Assembly: GCF_021559775.1 (NCBI RefSeq)
Contig: NZ_CP056047.1
Location: 1,240,001 to 1,304,000 of the forward strand
Length of the DNA: 64,000 nucleotides
DNA from: Gillisella vitis
Lineage (GTDB): Bacteria > Pseudomonadota > Alphaproteobacteria > Rhizobiales > Rhizobiaceae
Reading direction: 5' to 3'
Shown here: positions 36,373 to 48,520 of the stretch, piece after piece
Numbering within the stretch: position 1 is the stretch's first letter
Layout: the number at the start of each line of letters is the position of its first letter
The notes under the pieces: generated by a model
Database searches by the model: none
What the model was told of the DNA's origin: nothing
Seen by the model: only the letters and a program-made list of their open reading frames with translations
Made by a program: the position numbers and the translations under genes

Positions 36373-37104
36373 TCCGCATCTCCTTCTATTGCCGGCCCGG
36401 CACATGCGTAGGGCGTTATTGACAAGCGCGAAGGTGTGAGCCACATCTCCGCCCTGCACGAATGCCGAATATCTCAAATGCATCATGGGCTTGAGATGTC
36501 CGGAAATGAAATGCCAGGGCCATTTTTAAAAGAGCCATGGTCGTCGGTCGCAGCGCCGGGCTCTGAACATGGCAACACGGCATCGTGCAAGGGCGCGAAA
36601 AATCCCGCCTTGAAGACCGTTTCCCGATCAGGATGCTAACGCGCACTGAAAGGGTCACTCAAGAAACGCCAGAGACCCTTTCCAGGCCATCCGTTGCTCC
36701 GCCGCAACTGCCGGTTCGCAATGTCTCCGCATCGGATGCTTGTCCGATGCCTGCGACACAATGCCATTGCCGTCCTTTATATATCGCCGCCTTTGCATGG
36801 ACTGCCTTGATTTGAATCAAGGTTGCAGAGGCTGCGGAATGTCAAACAGAGACTCGACGCAGAAGTCTATCCATCCGGCAGGCGGCATGGCGCGGCGAGC
36901 AAGACTGCTTTTCCTCGAAATGCAAAACGCTCTATCTCGCTGTTTTTACGTACTTTTGCTGGAAATAATCTGGCGCTGTCAGAAAAACGTTCCGGCAACG
37001 GAATGGCTTTTCTCATGGAGCGACTGCGCAAACCACAAATCAGGGCGGAACCCTTCCCTTAAGGAGGGGCCGTGCCGACACAAAGCCGTTGGGGGATGCC
37101 AACA
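36373..37104. other. 732-base divergent intergenic region with FNR-type box
   Basis: No convincing gene. It holds the promoter of the hemerythrin-like gene at the left, a palindrome ATCTCAA (36471-36477) / TTGAGAT (36491-36497) about 100 bases before that start, the anaerobox at 36807-36820 and a long leader to fixN. A 90-codon frame starting at 36839 has no ribosome site and is probably chance. Confidence 0.6.
36807..36820. promoter_or_regulatory. FNR/FixK/FnrN box (anaerobox) upstream of fixN
   Basis: Perfect TTGAT-TTGA-ATCAA palindrome matching the FNR-family consensus TTGAT-N4-ATCAA. It lies 284 bases before the fixN start, so a promoter activated from about 41.5 bases downstream of its centre would give a leader of about 250 bases. 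Confidence 0.88.
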
Positions 37105-38745
37105 ATGAATTATACTTTCGAGACCATGGTTTTGGCCATTCTGGCCTTTGCCGCGCTGCTCGGGGCGGGTTTCGCCTATGACAGCCTGTTTGCTGCCCAT
37201 ATGTGGGTGGCCTTTTTCGTGCTTCTGGGGGCGACGGTCGTCATGTTGCGCCATATCCGGTTTGCGCCGGTGACGGCTGGCGTGTCGAGTCGTGCAGCGG
37301 CGCAACCCAAGTCTGAATATTTCGACGAGGTCATCCGCTATGGCGTCATCGCCACGGTGTTCTGGGGTGTGATCGGCTTTCTTGTCGGGCTGGTCATCGC
37401 CTTGCAACTGGCCTTTCCCGATCTGAATTTCGGCCCCTGGCTGAATTTCGGGCGGCTGCGGCCATTGCACACGTCTGCCGTGATTTTTGCCTTTGGCGGC
37501 AATGCCCTGATCATTACATCGTTTTATGTGGTGCAGCGCACGTGTCGCAGCCGTTTGTTCGGCGGCACGCTCGGCTGGTTCGTGTTCTGGGGCTATAATT
37601 TCTTCATCGTCATGGCTGCCACCGGCTATCTGCTCGGGATCACCCAGGGCCGTGAATATGCGGAACCCGAATGGTATGTCGATATCTGGCTGACAATTGT
37701 CTGGGTCGCCTATCTCATTGCCTTTTTGGGCACGATCCTGACTCGCAAGGAGCCGCATATTTATGTGGCGAACTGGTTCTATCTGGCCTTCATCGTCACC
37801 ATTGCCATGCTGCATATCGTCAACAATCTGGCGATCCCGGTCTCCTTCCTCGGCGTCAAGAGCTATTCAGCCTTCTCCGGCGTGCAGGATGCGCTGACGC
37901 AATGGTGGTACGGGCATAATGCCGTCGGCTTCTTCCTGACGGCAGGCTTCCTGGGCATGATGTACTATTTCGTGCCCAAACAGGCCGGTCGCCCGGTCTA
38001 TTCCTACCGGCTGTCGATCATCCACTTCTGGGCGCTGATCTTCATGTATATCTGGGCCGGTCCGCATCACCTGCATTATACAGCTCTGCCCGATTGGGCG
38101 CAGACGCTGGGCATGGTGTTCTCGATCATGCTTTGGATGCCATCCTGGGGCGGGATGATCAACGGACTGATGACGCTTTCGGGTGCCTGGGACAAGATCC
38201 GTACCGATCCGATCATCCGGATGATGGTCATGGCCATCGCCTTCTACGGCATGTCTACCTTCGAAGGCCCGATGATGTCGATCAAGACGGTCAATTCGCT
38301 CAGCCATTATACCGAATGGACCATTGGTCACGTTCACTCCGGCGCACTCGGCTGGGTTGGCATGATCACCTTCGGCGCGATCTACTACCTGACGCCCAAG
38401 CTCTGGCACCGCGACCGTCTCTATTCGATGCGGATGGTCAACTGGCACTTCTGGCTCGCCACGCTCGGCATCGTCGTCTATGCCGCCGTGCTTTGGGTTG
38501 CTGGTATACAGCAGGGCTTGATGTGGCGTGAATACGATGCGCAGGGCTTCCTGGTCTATTCCTTCGCGGAAACCGTCAAGGCCATGTTCCCCTACTATGT
38601 CATGCGCGCCGTCGGCGGCGGGCTCTATCTCGCCGGCAGCCTGGTCATGGCCTGGAACATCACCATGACCATTCTCGGCCACCAGCGCAACGAGGCGCCT
38701 CTTGCAGGTTCGGCCATGGCGCCTGTCCTGCAACCGGCGGAGTAA
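37105..38745 (+). CDS. fixN: cbb3 cytochrome c oxidase subunit I
   Basis: A 546-residue catalytic subunit (CcoN) of the high-affinity cbb3 terminal oxidase, a 12-helix membrane protein that binds haem b and the haem b3-CuB site and reduces oxygen. Ligand histidines are visible in [25 protein letters not shown] and [25 protein letters not shown] is the family N-terminus; a GTG at 37072 with a strong AAGGAGG ahead would add eleven residues. It heads fixNOQP. Confidence 0.96.
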   Translation: MNYTFETMVLAILAFAALLGAGFAYDSLFAAHMWVAFFVLLGATVVMLRHIRFAPVTAGVSSRAAAQPKSEYFDEVIRYGVIATVFWGVIGFLVGLVIALQLAFPDLNFGPWLNFGRLRPLHTSAVIFAFGGNALIITSFYVVQRTCRSRLFGGTLGWFVFWGYNFFIVMAATGYLLGITQGREYAEPEWYVDIWLTIVWVAYLIAFLGTILTRKEPHIYVANWFYLAFIVTIAMLHIVNNLAIPVSFLGVKSYSAFSGVQDALTQWWYGHNAVGFFLTAGFLGMMYYFVPKQAGRPVYSYRLSIIHFWALIFMYIWAGPHHLHYTALPDWAQTLGMVFSIMLWMPSWGGMINGLMTLSGAWDKIRTDPIIRMMVMAIAFYGMSTFEGPMMSIKTVNSLSHYTEWTIGHVHSGALGWVGMITFGAIYYLTPKLWHRDRLYSMRMVNWHFWLATLGIVVYAAVLWVAGIQQGLMWREYDAQGFLVYSFAETVKAMFPYYVMRAVGGGLYLAGSLVMAWNITMTILGHQRNEAPLAGSAMAPVLQPAE

Positions 38746-38755
38746 GGAGGGCACC

Positions 38756-39487
38756 ATGTCCATTCTCGATAAACACAAAATCATCGAAAAAAATGCCAGC
38801 CTGCTGCTTTTGGGTTCGCTGCTGGTGGTTGCGATAGGCGGTATCGTCGAAATCGCACCGCTGTTCTATCTCCAGAACACCATCGAAAAGGTGGAGGGCA
38901 TGCGGCCCTACTCGCCGCTCGAGTTGGCCGGTCGCGACATCTACATCCGCGAAGGCTGTTACCTCTGCCACAGCCAGATGATCCGGCCGTTCCGTGACGA
39001 AGTGGAACGTTACGGTCATTACTCCCTGGCGGCGGAATCGATGTACGACCATCCGTTCCAATGGGGTTCCAAGCGCACCGGGCCGGATCTGGCCCGGGTC
39101 GGGGATCGCTACTCGAACGATTGGCATGTCCAGCACCTGAGCGATCCGCGCTCGGTCGTGCCGGAATCGATCATGCCGAAATACGCGTTCCTGAAAGAGA
39201 CGCCGCTGAAGATCACCAATGTCTCCATGGATCTGAAGGTCAACAGCGAAGTCGGCGTGCCCTATACCCAGGACATGATCGACAATGCCAAGGCCGATCT
39301 GGCTGCCCAGGCGGACCCGAATGCCGATACCACGGCATTGCTGGCCCGCTATCCCAAGGCGAAAGTCGGCGATTTCGACGGCAACCCGGCGGTTCTGTCC
39401 GAAATGGACGCGCTGATCGCTTATCTGCAAATGATCGGCACTTTGGTGGACTTCACCAAATATGACGACGCAACCGGCTACCGTTGA
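38756..39487 (+). CDS. fixO: cbb3 oxidase subunit II, monohaem cytochrome c
   Basis: A 243-residue membrane-anchored cytochrome (CcoO). One N-terminal helix (residues 15-38) anchors it; the single haem site is CYLCH near residue 70, with a distal Met in SIMPKYAFL. It passes electrons to FixN. GGAGG lies six bases ahead of ATG 38756, ten bases after the fixN stop. Longer upstream frames are not supported. Confidence 0.96.
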   Translation: MSILDKHKIIEKNASLLLLGSLLVVAIGGIVEIAPLFYLQNTIEKVEGMRPYSPLELAGRDIYIREGCYLCHSQMIRPFRDEVERYGHYSLAAESMYDHPFQWGSKRTGPDLARVGDRYSNDWHVQHLSDPRSVVPESIMPKYAFLKETPLKITNVSMDLKVNSEVGVPYTQDMIDNAKADLAAQADPNADTTALLARYPKAKVGDFDGNPAVLSEMDALIAYLQMIGTLVDFTKYDDATGYR

Positions 39488-39497
39488 GGAGGGCGTC

Positions 39498-39659
39498 ATG
39501 GAAGGAACCGAAATCTATACGGCCATGCGCCATTTCGCCGACAGCTGGGGCATGCTCGCCATGCTGCTGTTTTTCGCGGGCGCCATTCTCTTCGTCTTTC
39601 GTCCGGGCGCCAAAGAGCGGGCGGAAGATGCTGCCTCTATCCCCTTGCGGGAGGACTGA
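39498..39659 (+). CDS. fixQ: cbb3 oxidase small subunit
   Basis: A 53-residue single-helix protein (CcoQ) that stabilises the oxidase. One hydrophobic segment (MLAMLLFFAGAILFVF) is followed by FRPGAKERAED. GAGGAGG precedes ATG 39498. It sits between fixO and fixP with only two bases to fixP. Confidence 0.94.
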   Translation: MEGTEIYTAMRHFADSWGMLAMLLFFAGAILFVFRPGAKERAEDAASIPLRED

Positions 39660-39661
39660 TC

Positions 39662-40525
39662 ATGTCTGACAAACACATTGACGAAATCAGCGGTGTCGAA
39701 ACCACGGGTCATGAATGGGACGGCATCCGCGAGCTGAACAACCCGATGCCGCGTTGGTGGGTCTATACCTTCTACGCCACCATCGTCTGGGCGATCGGCT
39801 ATACGGTGGTCTATCCGGCCTGGCCGATGCTCTCCACCAATACCAAGGGCCTGTTCGGTTACACCAACCGTGCCGCTGTCACCGCCGAGCTTGCAGAGGC
39901 CAAGGCAGCGCAATCGGTGTTTACCGACAAGATCGCCGCCCTGCCGATCAAGGATATCCTGGCCGATAAGGATCTGACCGAATTCGCCACCGCTGGTGGT
40001 GCTGCGGCCTTCAAGGTCAATTGTACCCCCTGTCACGGTTCTGGTGCGGCCGGTGGCCCCGGCTATCCGAACCTGAACGACGATGACTGGCTGTGGGGCG
40101 GCAGTGTGGATGCCATCTACACGACGCTGCAACACGGTATTCGCTACACGAGCGATCCGGAAACCCGGGCGTCGGAAATGCCGGCCTTCGCCGACATCCT
40201 GAAGCCCGAGGAAATCCGTCAGGTCTCCGCCTATGTCGTCAGCCTTACGGGCAAGCCGTCCAACGACGCATTGGTTGCGCCTGGAAAGCAGGTCTTCATG
40301 GACAATTGTGTTGCCTGCCACGGTGAAAAGGCCGAGGGCAACCGCGATCTCGGTGCGCCCAATCTCGGCGACGCCATTTGGCTGAAGGTCAACGGCGAGC
40401 AGGAGATCATCCAGCAGGTGGCTCATCCCAAGCATGGCGTCATGCCCGGATGGTCAGCGCGTCTAGGCGATACGACAGTCAAGGAACTGACCGTCTACGT
40501 CCACTCACTCGGCGGCGGGGAGTGA
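39662..40525 (+). CDS. fixP: cbb3 oxidase subunit III, dihaem cytochrome c
   Basis: A 287-residue cytochrome (CcoP) with an N-terminal membrane helix (WWVYTFYATIVWAIGYTVVY) and two haem c sites, CTPCH and CVACH, each followed by a Met ligand (EMPAFAD, GVMPGW). It takes electrons from the bc1 complex. GGGAGG precedes the ATG 39662. The operon ends here; the assembly genes fixGHIS are not in the window. Confidence 0.96.
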   Translation: MSDKHIDEISGVETTGHEWDGIRELNNPMPRWWVYTFYATIVWAIGYTVVYPAWPMLSTNTKGLFGYTNRAAVTAELAEAKAAQSVFTDKIAALPIKDILADKDLTEFATAGGAAAFKVNCTPCHGSGAAGGPGYPNLNDDDWLWGGSVDAIYTTLQHGIRYTSDPETRASEMPAFADILKPEEIRQVSAYVVSLTGKPSNDALVAPGKQVFMDNCVACHGEKAEGNRDLGAPNLGDAIWLKVNGEQEIIQQVAHPKHGVMPGWSARLGDTTVKELTVYVHSLGGGE

Positions 40526-40528
40526 TAA

Positions 40529-40562
40529 AGAGCCGCCGGGGCTCAATAGTTCCGGCGGCTCT
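40529..40562 (+). terminator. Stem-loop terminator of fixNOQP
   Basis: A perfect 11-bp stem AGAGCCGCCGG / CCGGCGGCTCT with a 12-base loop, three bases past the fixP stop; the following CCTTTGAT gives only a weak T tail. Confidence 0.8.
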
Positions 40563-40642
40563 CCTTTGATCTAGCAGGAAGATGGGTTTAGCGAAGGCAG
40601 GCTAGGTACAGCATCATCCCAATTGCAGCTTTGTGCCCGATA

Positions 40643-40996
40643 TTAGACACTGTCCGACCAGACAGCCAGTTCATAGCCATCCAGGTCACGGAAGTGAAAT
40701 CGCCGACCGCCGGGAAAGGGAAAGATCGGGCGGGTGATCGTGCCGCCTGCGCTTTCCACGCTGCTCAAGGCCTGTTCCAAATCATCGGCAAACAGGATGA
40801 CGAGCGGCCCGCCGGTTGCCGAGACCGGGGCCGTCGTGGTAAATCCACCTTTCAGCCGACCATCGTTGAATTCGGCATAATCCGGTCCGTAATCGGTAAA
40901 GGACCAGCCAAAGGCCGTGGCGTAGAATTGTTTTGAGGCCGAAATGTCGCGCACGTTGAATTCGATATAATCAATTTGATCGTTGCGTTGCGTCAT
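40643..40996 (-). CDS. VOC-superfamily (glyoxalase-like) protein
   Basis: A 117-residue single-domain protein of the vicinal oxygen chelate fold. It starts IDYIEFNVRDISASKQFYATAFGW, the typical first strand and helix, and ends FHFRDLDGYELAVWSD with the C-terminal metal-binding Glu region. Members include glyoxalase I, dioxygenases and antibiotic-resistance proteins; the substrate is not known. It is convergent with fixP. Confidence 0.9.
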   Translation of the reverse strand: MTQRNDQIDYIEFNVRDISASKQFYATAFGWSFTDYGPDYAEFNDGRLKGGFTTTAPVSATGGPLVILFADDLEQALSSVESAGGTITRPIFPFPGGRRFHFRDLDGYELAVWSDSV

Positions 40997-41105
40997 GCTC
41001 GACCATCTCCCTTGGATTGTGTTTTCCTGCTGCCCAATCCCTTAAACCGGTTGCGGTTTAAGGCGAAAATTATGCGGCACTACAAAGGCGCTAAAGTGAA
41101 CTCTA

Positions 41106-41133
41106 ACGCACTCATAGGATGCATTGAGTGCGT
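41106..41133. promoter_or_regulatory. 9-bp inverted repeat upstream of the GGDEF-EAL gene
   Basis: ACGCACTCA and TGAGTGCGT flank a 10-base spacer, about 125 bases before the gene on the plus strand and close to the divergent VOC gene start. An operator or hairpin; the binding protein is unknown. Confidence 0.45.
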
Positions 41134-41257
41134 GACGGCTCCCGTGACGCATAATTATAAGACGTGGCACAATTTTTAACTGCATTGTTCATTATTTCTT
41201 ACCGAAAAGGCGCAATCTTAGCGCCAAGCTCGTAAAAACACAATTATTGCGCCTAGT

Positions 41258-43279
41258 TTGAAGAATGAGATAGTCTTGTTTTCAGAAACTGCGGATCAAA
41301 AAGCATTTTTGCTGTCGTCTGCCCATAAGGCGCGGGCGTCCATGGCATTGCATGGCAGCGGAACAGCGGCAGTTTACAATGTGATGGCTGGGCTATCCAC
41401 GTCCATTCTGCTTCTGGCCGAGGCGAATAACGTGAGTGTCGTTGTCGGCTGGATGACAGCGTTGGCTGTCGCGACGTTATTTCGCTTCCTGTTGTCGCGC
41501 CATCTGCTGCACCGTCACTATGCCTCTTCCAATCCGGATGACGTGCTTCGGCTGATGTGCATCACGGCCTGTCTGCAAGGGATCGTCTGGGCTCTACTGC
41601 CGACAGCGGTGGTCGATATGGACTTGCTGGGCCGTGATGCGTCTATTCTGGTGGTTATCGGCGGTCTGGTGGCGACAGCCATGTTCCGCCAGGCCGGCAC
41701 CAGTCAGGTCGCCTTCAGCTACTGTATTCCGATGATTTTAGCGATATTGTGGAATTTCGCGATTCATGGTGGCATCATTGCGACCGTCTCCACGTTTAAT
41801 TTCATCGTATTGGCCATATTCATGTCGCATCTGCTGTTGAAGGCGGACAGGACATTTATGGAAAGCGAAATGGCCAAGCTGAGCAGCCAGGCCGCGACGC
41901 AATCGCTGACCATTGCCAATGAGGACATTCACCACAAGAATTTGCGGCTGGAGGTTCTGGCCAACGGTGATCCCGTGACGGGGCTGTTCAACAGGATCTA
42001 CTTCAATGGACGACTCGCGGGGGAAATTGCTGCTGCCAAAGTCGGAAACCGGGAAATTGGCCTGTTATTGGTCAATGTCGATCGGTTCAAGCTGATCAAC
42101 GATGCTTTTGGTCATCGCGGTGGAGACCAGTTTCTGGCGATCCTGGGGCAGAGGTTGAAAAATGCCGCCGGTGGTGATGCCGTCACAGCCCGGATCAGCG
42201 GTGATGAATTTGCAATTCTGTTGCGGAACGGCGACGTGCGGCAGGATTGCCGAGCGCTTGCTGAGACCGTTATCGCCGCGTCTATGGTTCCTATTGCCGT
42301 CCATGGCACTCAGGTCAGTCCTGGTTTGAGCGCCGGGATTGCGTTTTTTCCCGACCATGCGGAAAATGGTGACGGGCTGTTTACCTGTGCCAGCATGGCT
42401 TTATCGGATGCCAAGCAGGACGGTCGCGGTCAATTGCGGGAATTCGATCATCAGATCAAACAGCGCATCGATCGCCAACGGCGTATCGAGCAGGACCTGC
42501 CGGCAGCACTTCGCGACACTGCGCTTGAGACCTGGTTCCAGCCACAGGTCGATCTCGCGACGGGCAAGATCGTCGGTTTCGAGGCGCTGGTTCGCTGGTT
42601 CCATCCAGAGTTCGGGGCGATTGCCCCGCCTGAAATCGTCAATGCCGCCCAGGCCATGCAGATGTGTGAGGCGTTGACCGGTTTCGTGACAGAAAATATC
42701 TGCCAGCTGCTCAACAGGCTGAAAGAGCTAGGCATGCCGGAGACGGCTGTCGCCTTGAACGTATCGCCGCGCGAATTTGCGCTCTATGACGTATCAGTCA
42801 TGCTGGACCGGATTACCACTGCCTATGGTGTCAGTCGGAACCTTCTGGAAGTGGAGATTACCGAGGAAACCATTCTGGATCCGGCGGTCGCGGGTGAACA
42901 ACTGACCCGGCTTGAAAATAGCGGCTATAAACTGACGGTAGATGATTTCGGCATGGGATACTCGTCCTTGGCCTATTTGATCAGCCTGAAGATCACCCGG
43001 TTGAAGATCGATCGCAGTTTTGTCACCGGTATCAGTAATTCTCCAAAGAACAAGGCGCTTGTTGTCGCCCTGGTTGGTCTCGGCCGCGCACTGGGTGTTG
43101 ATATCGTTGCGGAGGGCGTAGAAACGGTGGCGGATGCCAGGACATTGACCGAAATCGGCTGCACGATAGGCCAGGGCTATCATTTCTCCCGGCCTATGCC
43201 CGCCGATATGCTGCCCAAATGGCTCGACTTTAAAAAAAAGCAACTGAGTGAGAAAAAATCACGGCGCGCCGTGGCCTGA
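41258..43279 (+). CDS. Membrane GGDEF-EAL protein (likely c-di-GMP phosphodiesterase)
   Basis: A 673-residue signalling protein. About five transmembrane helices (residues 35-195) form an input module, followed by a GGDEF domain (225-390) and an EAL domain (410-660). The GGDEF loop is altered to ISGDEFAI, with Ser for the first Gly, so cyclase activity is doubtful. The EAL part keeps its residues: FEALVRW, LNVSPREF, VEITEE, DDFGMGYSSL, KIDRSFV and AEGVET, so cyclic di-GMP breakdown is expected. The TTG 41258 start is weak; the true start may be a little downstream. Confidence 0.88.
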   Translation: MKNEIVLFSETADQKAFLLSSAHKARASMALHGSGTAAVYNVMAGLSTSILLLAEANNVSVVVGWMTALAVATLFRFLLSRHLLHRHYASSNPDDVLRLMCITACLQGIVWALLPTAVVDMDLLGRDASILVVIGGLVATAMFRQAGTSQVAFSYCIPMILAILWNFAIHGGIIATVSTFNFIVLAIFMSHLLLKADRTFMESEMAKLSSQAATQSLTIANEDIHHKNLRLEVLANGDPVTGLFNRIYFNGRLAGEIAAAKVGNREIGLLLVNVDRFKLINDAFGHRGGDQFLAILGQRLKNAAGGDAVTARISGDEFAILLRNGDVRQDCRALAETVIAASMVPIAVHGTQVSPGLSAGIAFFPDHAENGDGLFTCASMALSDAKQDGRGQLREFDHQIKQRIDRQRRIEQDLPAALRDTALETWFQPQVDLATGKIVGFEALVRWFHPEFGAIAPPEIVNAAQAMQMCEALTGFVTENICQLLNRLKELGMPETAVALNVSPREFALYDVSVMLDRITTAYGVSRNLLEVEITEETILDPAVAGEQLTRLENSGYKLTVDDFGMGYSSLAYLISLKITRLKIDRSFVTGISNSPKNKALVVALVGLGRALGVDIVAEGVETVADARTLTEIGCTIGQGYHFSRPMPADMLPKWLDFKKKQLSEKKSRRAVA

Positions 43280-43419
43280 GGGAGGCCAGTCAGGGACATG
43301 ATCCCTTGGTTTTTCCGAGAATGCCAAGGGATAAAAACTTTAGCGAAATTGTTGCTTTTTTGTTCTGATTTTCGTCTGGCGCACTTCACTTTGCCTGCGG
43401 TCTTATCCATATTCGGACC

Positions 43420-46425
<3,006 letters not shown>

Positions 46426-46564
46426 ATTAAGTTGTATTTTCCGGTCCGAAAATTCGTAAAAACAAATAGATAGAGAAACGCGGTGTCTCCGTGAGGCATT
46501 AAAGGTCTCTAAATTTTGTTAGAAAACGTAAAAACCGTTGACACATCTCCAGATAGATGAAAAC

Positions 46565-46643
46565 AGGATTCAACCGAAAAGCCCCCCTTTCGGTTGAATC
46601 CTATAGCATCGTGTAAAAACCCAAACCGGTACGATGCTATAGG
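46565..46643. repeat. Two overlapping hairpins downstream of uvrB
   Basis: First hairpin: 15-bp stem AGGATTCAACCGAAA / TTTCGGTTGAATCCT (46565-46579, 46588-46602). Second: 13-bp stem CCTATAGCATCGT / ACGATGCTATAGG (46600-46612, 46631-46643). They share three bases, so only one can form fully at a time. The region lies between convergent uvrB and the gamma-glutamyltransferase gene; it may be a repeat family or a terminator. Confidence 0.7.
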
Positions 46644-46713
46644 ATCTAGCTTGCGCGGCGGTTGTTTCCGAAATTCTGTCCCAAACCTTTGTCGATTATC
46701 TCAACGCAATTGG

Positions 46714-48336
46714 TCAACGCTCGCCGAGGGTGAGCGCCACACCTTCACCGCGTGGGTCGTGAGCGCCTGCCAGGCTGCCATCTGGGGCGATGGCGATAAC
46801 GCCTGCCTGGCCCGCGATTGGACTTTGCGGCTCAATGGGTGCGATCTGGTGGCCGAGATCGGCGAGACGATCGAGGACGGGCTGGCCGCAATCGGCTTCG
46901 ATTTTCAAACTGTCGCGGCTGTCGGAAAATGTTTTGCCCAGTAAGAACCGTGGTCCGGCCAAGGCTTGCGCCGGAGGTTGCGCATAATCGATCAGCCGTG
47001 TCAGCAGCATGGCCAGGGTCTGCGGTTGGCCGTCTGCACCTTGGGTACCATAGATCAGGGCCGGTTTGCCGTCGCGTAGTGCAAGTCCCGGGTTGAGGGT
47101 ATAAAACGGTCTTTTTCCCGGTTGCAGGAAATTCGGGCTTTTCGGATCAAGCGAGAAGGCCGCACCCCGGTTTTGCCAGAGAATGCCGGTATCGCCGACG
47201 ACAACGCCGCTGCCCCAATCGAAATAAGTGCTTTGCAACGTGCTGACGCTTTGTCCCGCAGCGTCAGTCGCGCCGAAGAACACCGTGTCCCCGGTTCGGT
47301 AGGGATGCGGCCAGTCCAGCGCCCGGTCTGGGTTGATGGCCCTGGCTGCCTGTTGCAATCGTTCTGCCGACAGCCATTCCCGCACGGGTTGATTGGCAAA
47401 ATCCGGATCGGCGATCCGGTCGCGGGTCAGGAAAGCCTGTTTCACCGCCTCAACCACCAGATGCAGATGCTGGGCGCTGCCGGGGGTGAGGGCGGACAGG
47501 TCGAAATGCTGGAGAATGCCCATGATCGCAAGAGTGGAGATCCCTTGTGTCGGCGGCGGCGGCGCGAGAAGCTCCAGCCCGCGATAGGATAGACGCGCCG
47601 GTTCCACCTGCCGCGTGCGTGTGGCTGTCAGATCGGCAAGGGTTATTGGCGACCCAACGGCCCGAAGCCCATCGGCGATACGCTGGGCCAGGGTGCCTTG
47701 GTGAAAACTGCGCGCACCATGGCTGGCAATATCCACCAGGGAGCGGGCCAGCTCTGGCTGGCGAAAGACCTCTCCCGTGGCAAAGGGTTGTCCATTGTTG
47801 AAAAACAGGTTGATGAAGCCCGGCCAGTCGGCTAGCACATCCTTGCGCATATCGAGCCAGAATCCTTGCGAGCGGCTGACCGGAAAACCGTGTTGCGCAT
47901 GATGAATGGCATCCTGCAACAGGTCGCCGAACACCTGTTTGCCACCCCAATACTCAATGGAATAGCGGTGAACGGTCTCCCAGGCATCAACAGTGGCGGC
48001 GGTGGTCAGGGTCGAAAGCGGACCGCGCAGCGGAATACTGTCACCGGTAAATTCCGGTAGCTTTGCGGCTGCCTGACCGATCCCCATAAAACAAGTCTGG
48101 CGACCTTGCCGGTCGGCCAGAATCCAGACTGAGTCGCCGCCCAGGCCGCAGAAATGCGGGTAGACGACGGCCATGGCGGCGGCCATGGCGATGGCGGCTT
48201 CCGCTGCCGTGCCGCCACGCTCCAGAACAGCCAGTCCGGCAGCGCTTGCCAGGGGATGCGGGCTGGTGACCATTCCAGAGTCAGGGCCGGAAGCAGCGTG
48301 TGTCGTGGGGGAAATGGTATGAGATGCAGAGGGCAT
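46714..48336 (-). CDS. Gamma-glutamyltransferase-family protein (YwrD-like)
   Basis: A 540-residue Ntn-hydrolase. The family N-terminus GMVTSPHPLASAAGLAVLERGGTAAEAAIA is present, and the autoprocessing threonine is in GDTVFFGATDAAG (Thr near residue 351), followed by QSTYFDWGSGVVVGDTGI and the small subunit. No signal peptide, so it should be cytoplasmic; classical gamma-glutamyltransferases are exported. It could hydrolyse gamma-glutamyl compounds or a related amide. The start ATG 48336 is taken; the stretch to the first amidohydrolase gene is divergent. Confidence 0.9.
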   Translation of the reverse strand: MPSASHTISPTTHAASGPDSGMVTSPHPLASAAGLAVLERGGTAAEAAIAMAAAMAVVYPHFCGLGGDSVWILADRQGRQTCFMGIGQAAAKLPEFTGDSIPLRGPLSTLTTAATVDAWETVHRYSIEYWGGKQVFGDLLQDAIHHAQHGFPVSRSQGFWLDMRKDVLADWPGFINLFFNNGQPFATGEVFRQPELARSLVDIASHGARSFHQGTLAQRIADGLRAVGSPITLADLTATRTRQVEPARLSYRGLELLAPPPPTQGISTLAIMGILQHFDLSALTPGSAQHLHLVVEAVKQAFLTRDRIADPDFANQPVREWLSAERLQQAARAINPDRALDWPHPYRTGDTVFFGATDAAGQSVSTLQSTYFDWGSGVVVGDTGILWQNRGAAFSLDPKSPNFLQPGKRPFYTLNPGLALRDGKPALIYGTQGADGQPQTLAMLLTRLIDYAQPPAQALAGPRFLLGKTFSDSRDSLKIEADCGQPVLDRLADLGHQIAPIEPQSPIAGQAGVIAIAPDGSLAGAHDPRGEGVALTLGER

Positions 48337-48520
48337 GGGTACGTTCCGGCAAGAGGCGGGGAATAATCAACCCCAAGCCTGACACGGAACACCAAATTAC
48401 CGCAATCCTGACTTTGCTTTAAACCTCGCCTCCGGCCAGGAAATACGCCATGATCCGACCCGTATTTTACCTGTCTGTTTGGCCGTGCGATTGCCCATCT
48501 GTCTGAAAGCCGATCCTCCC

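Noticed and set aside
36839..37108. A 90-codon frame between the anaerobox and fixN
   Set aside because: No ribosome site, no domain, and its start would lie ahead of the predicted transcript start from the FNR box.
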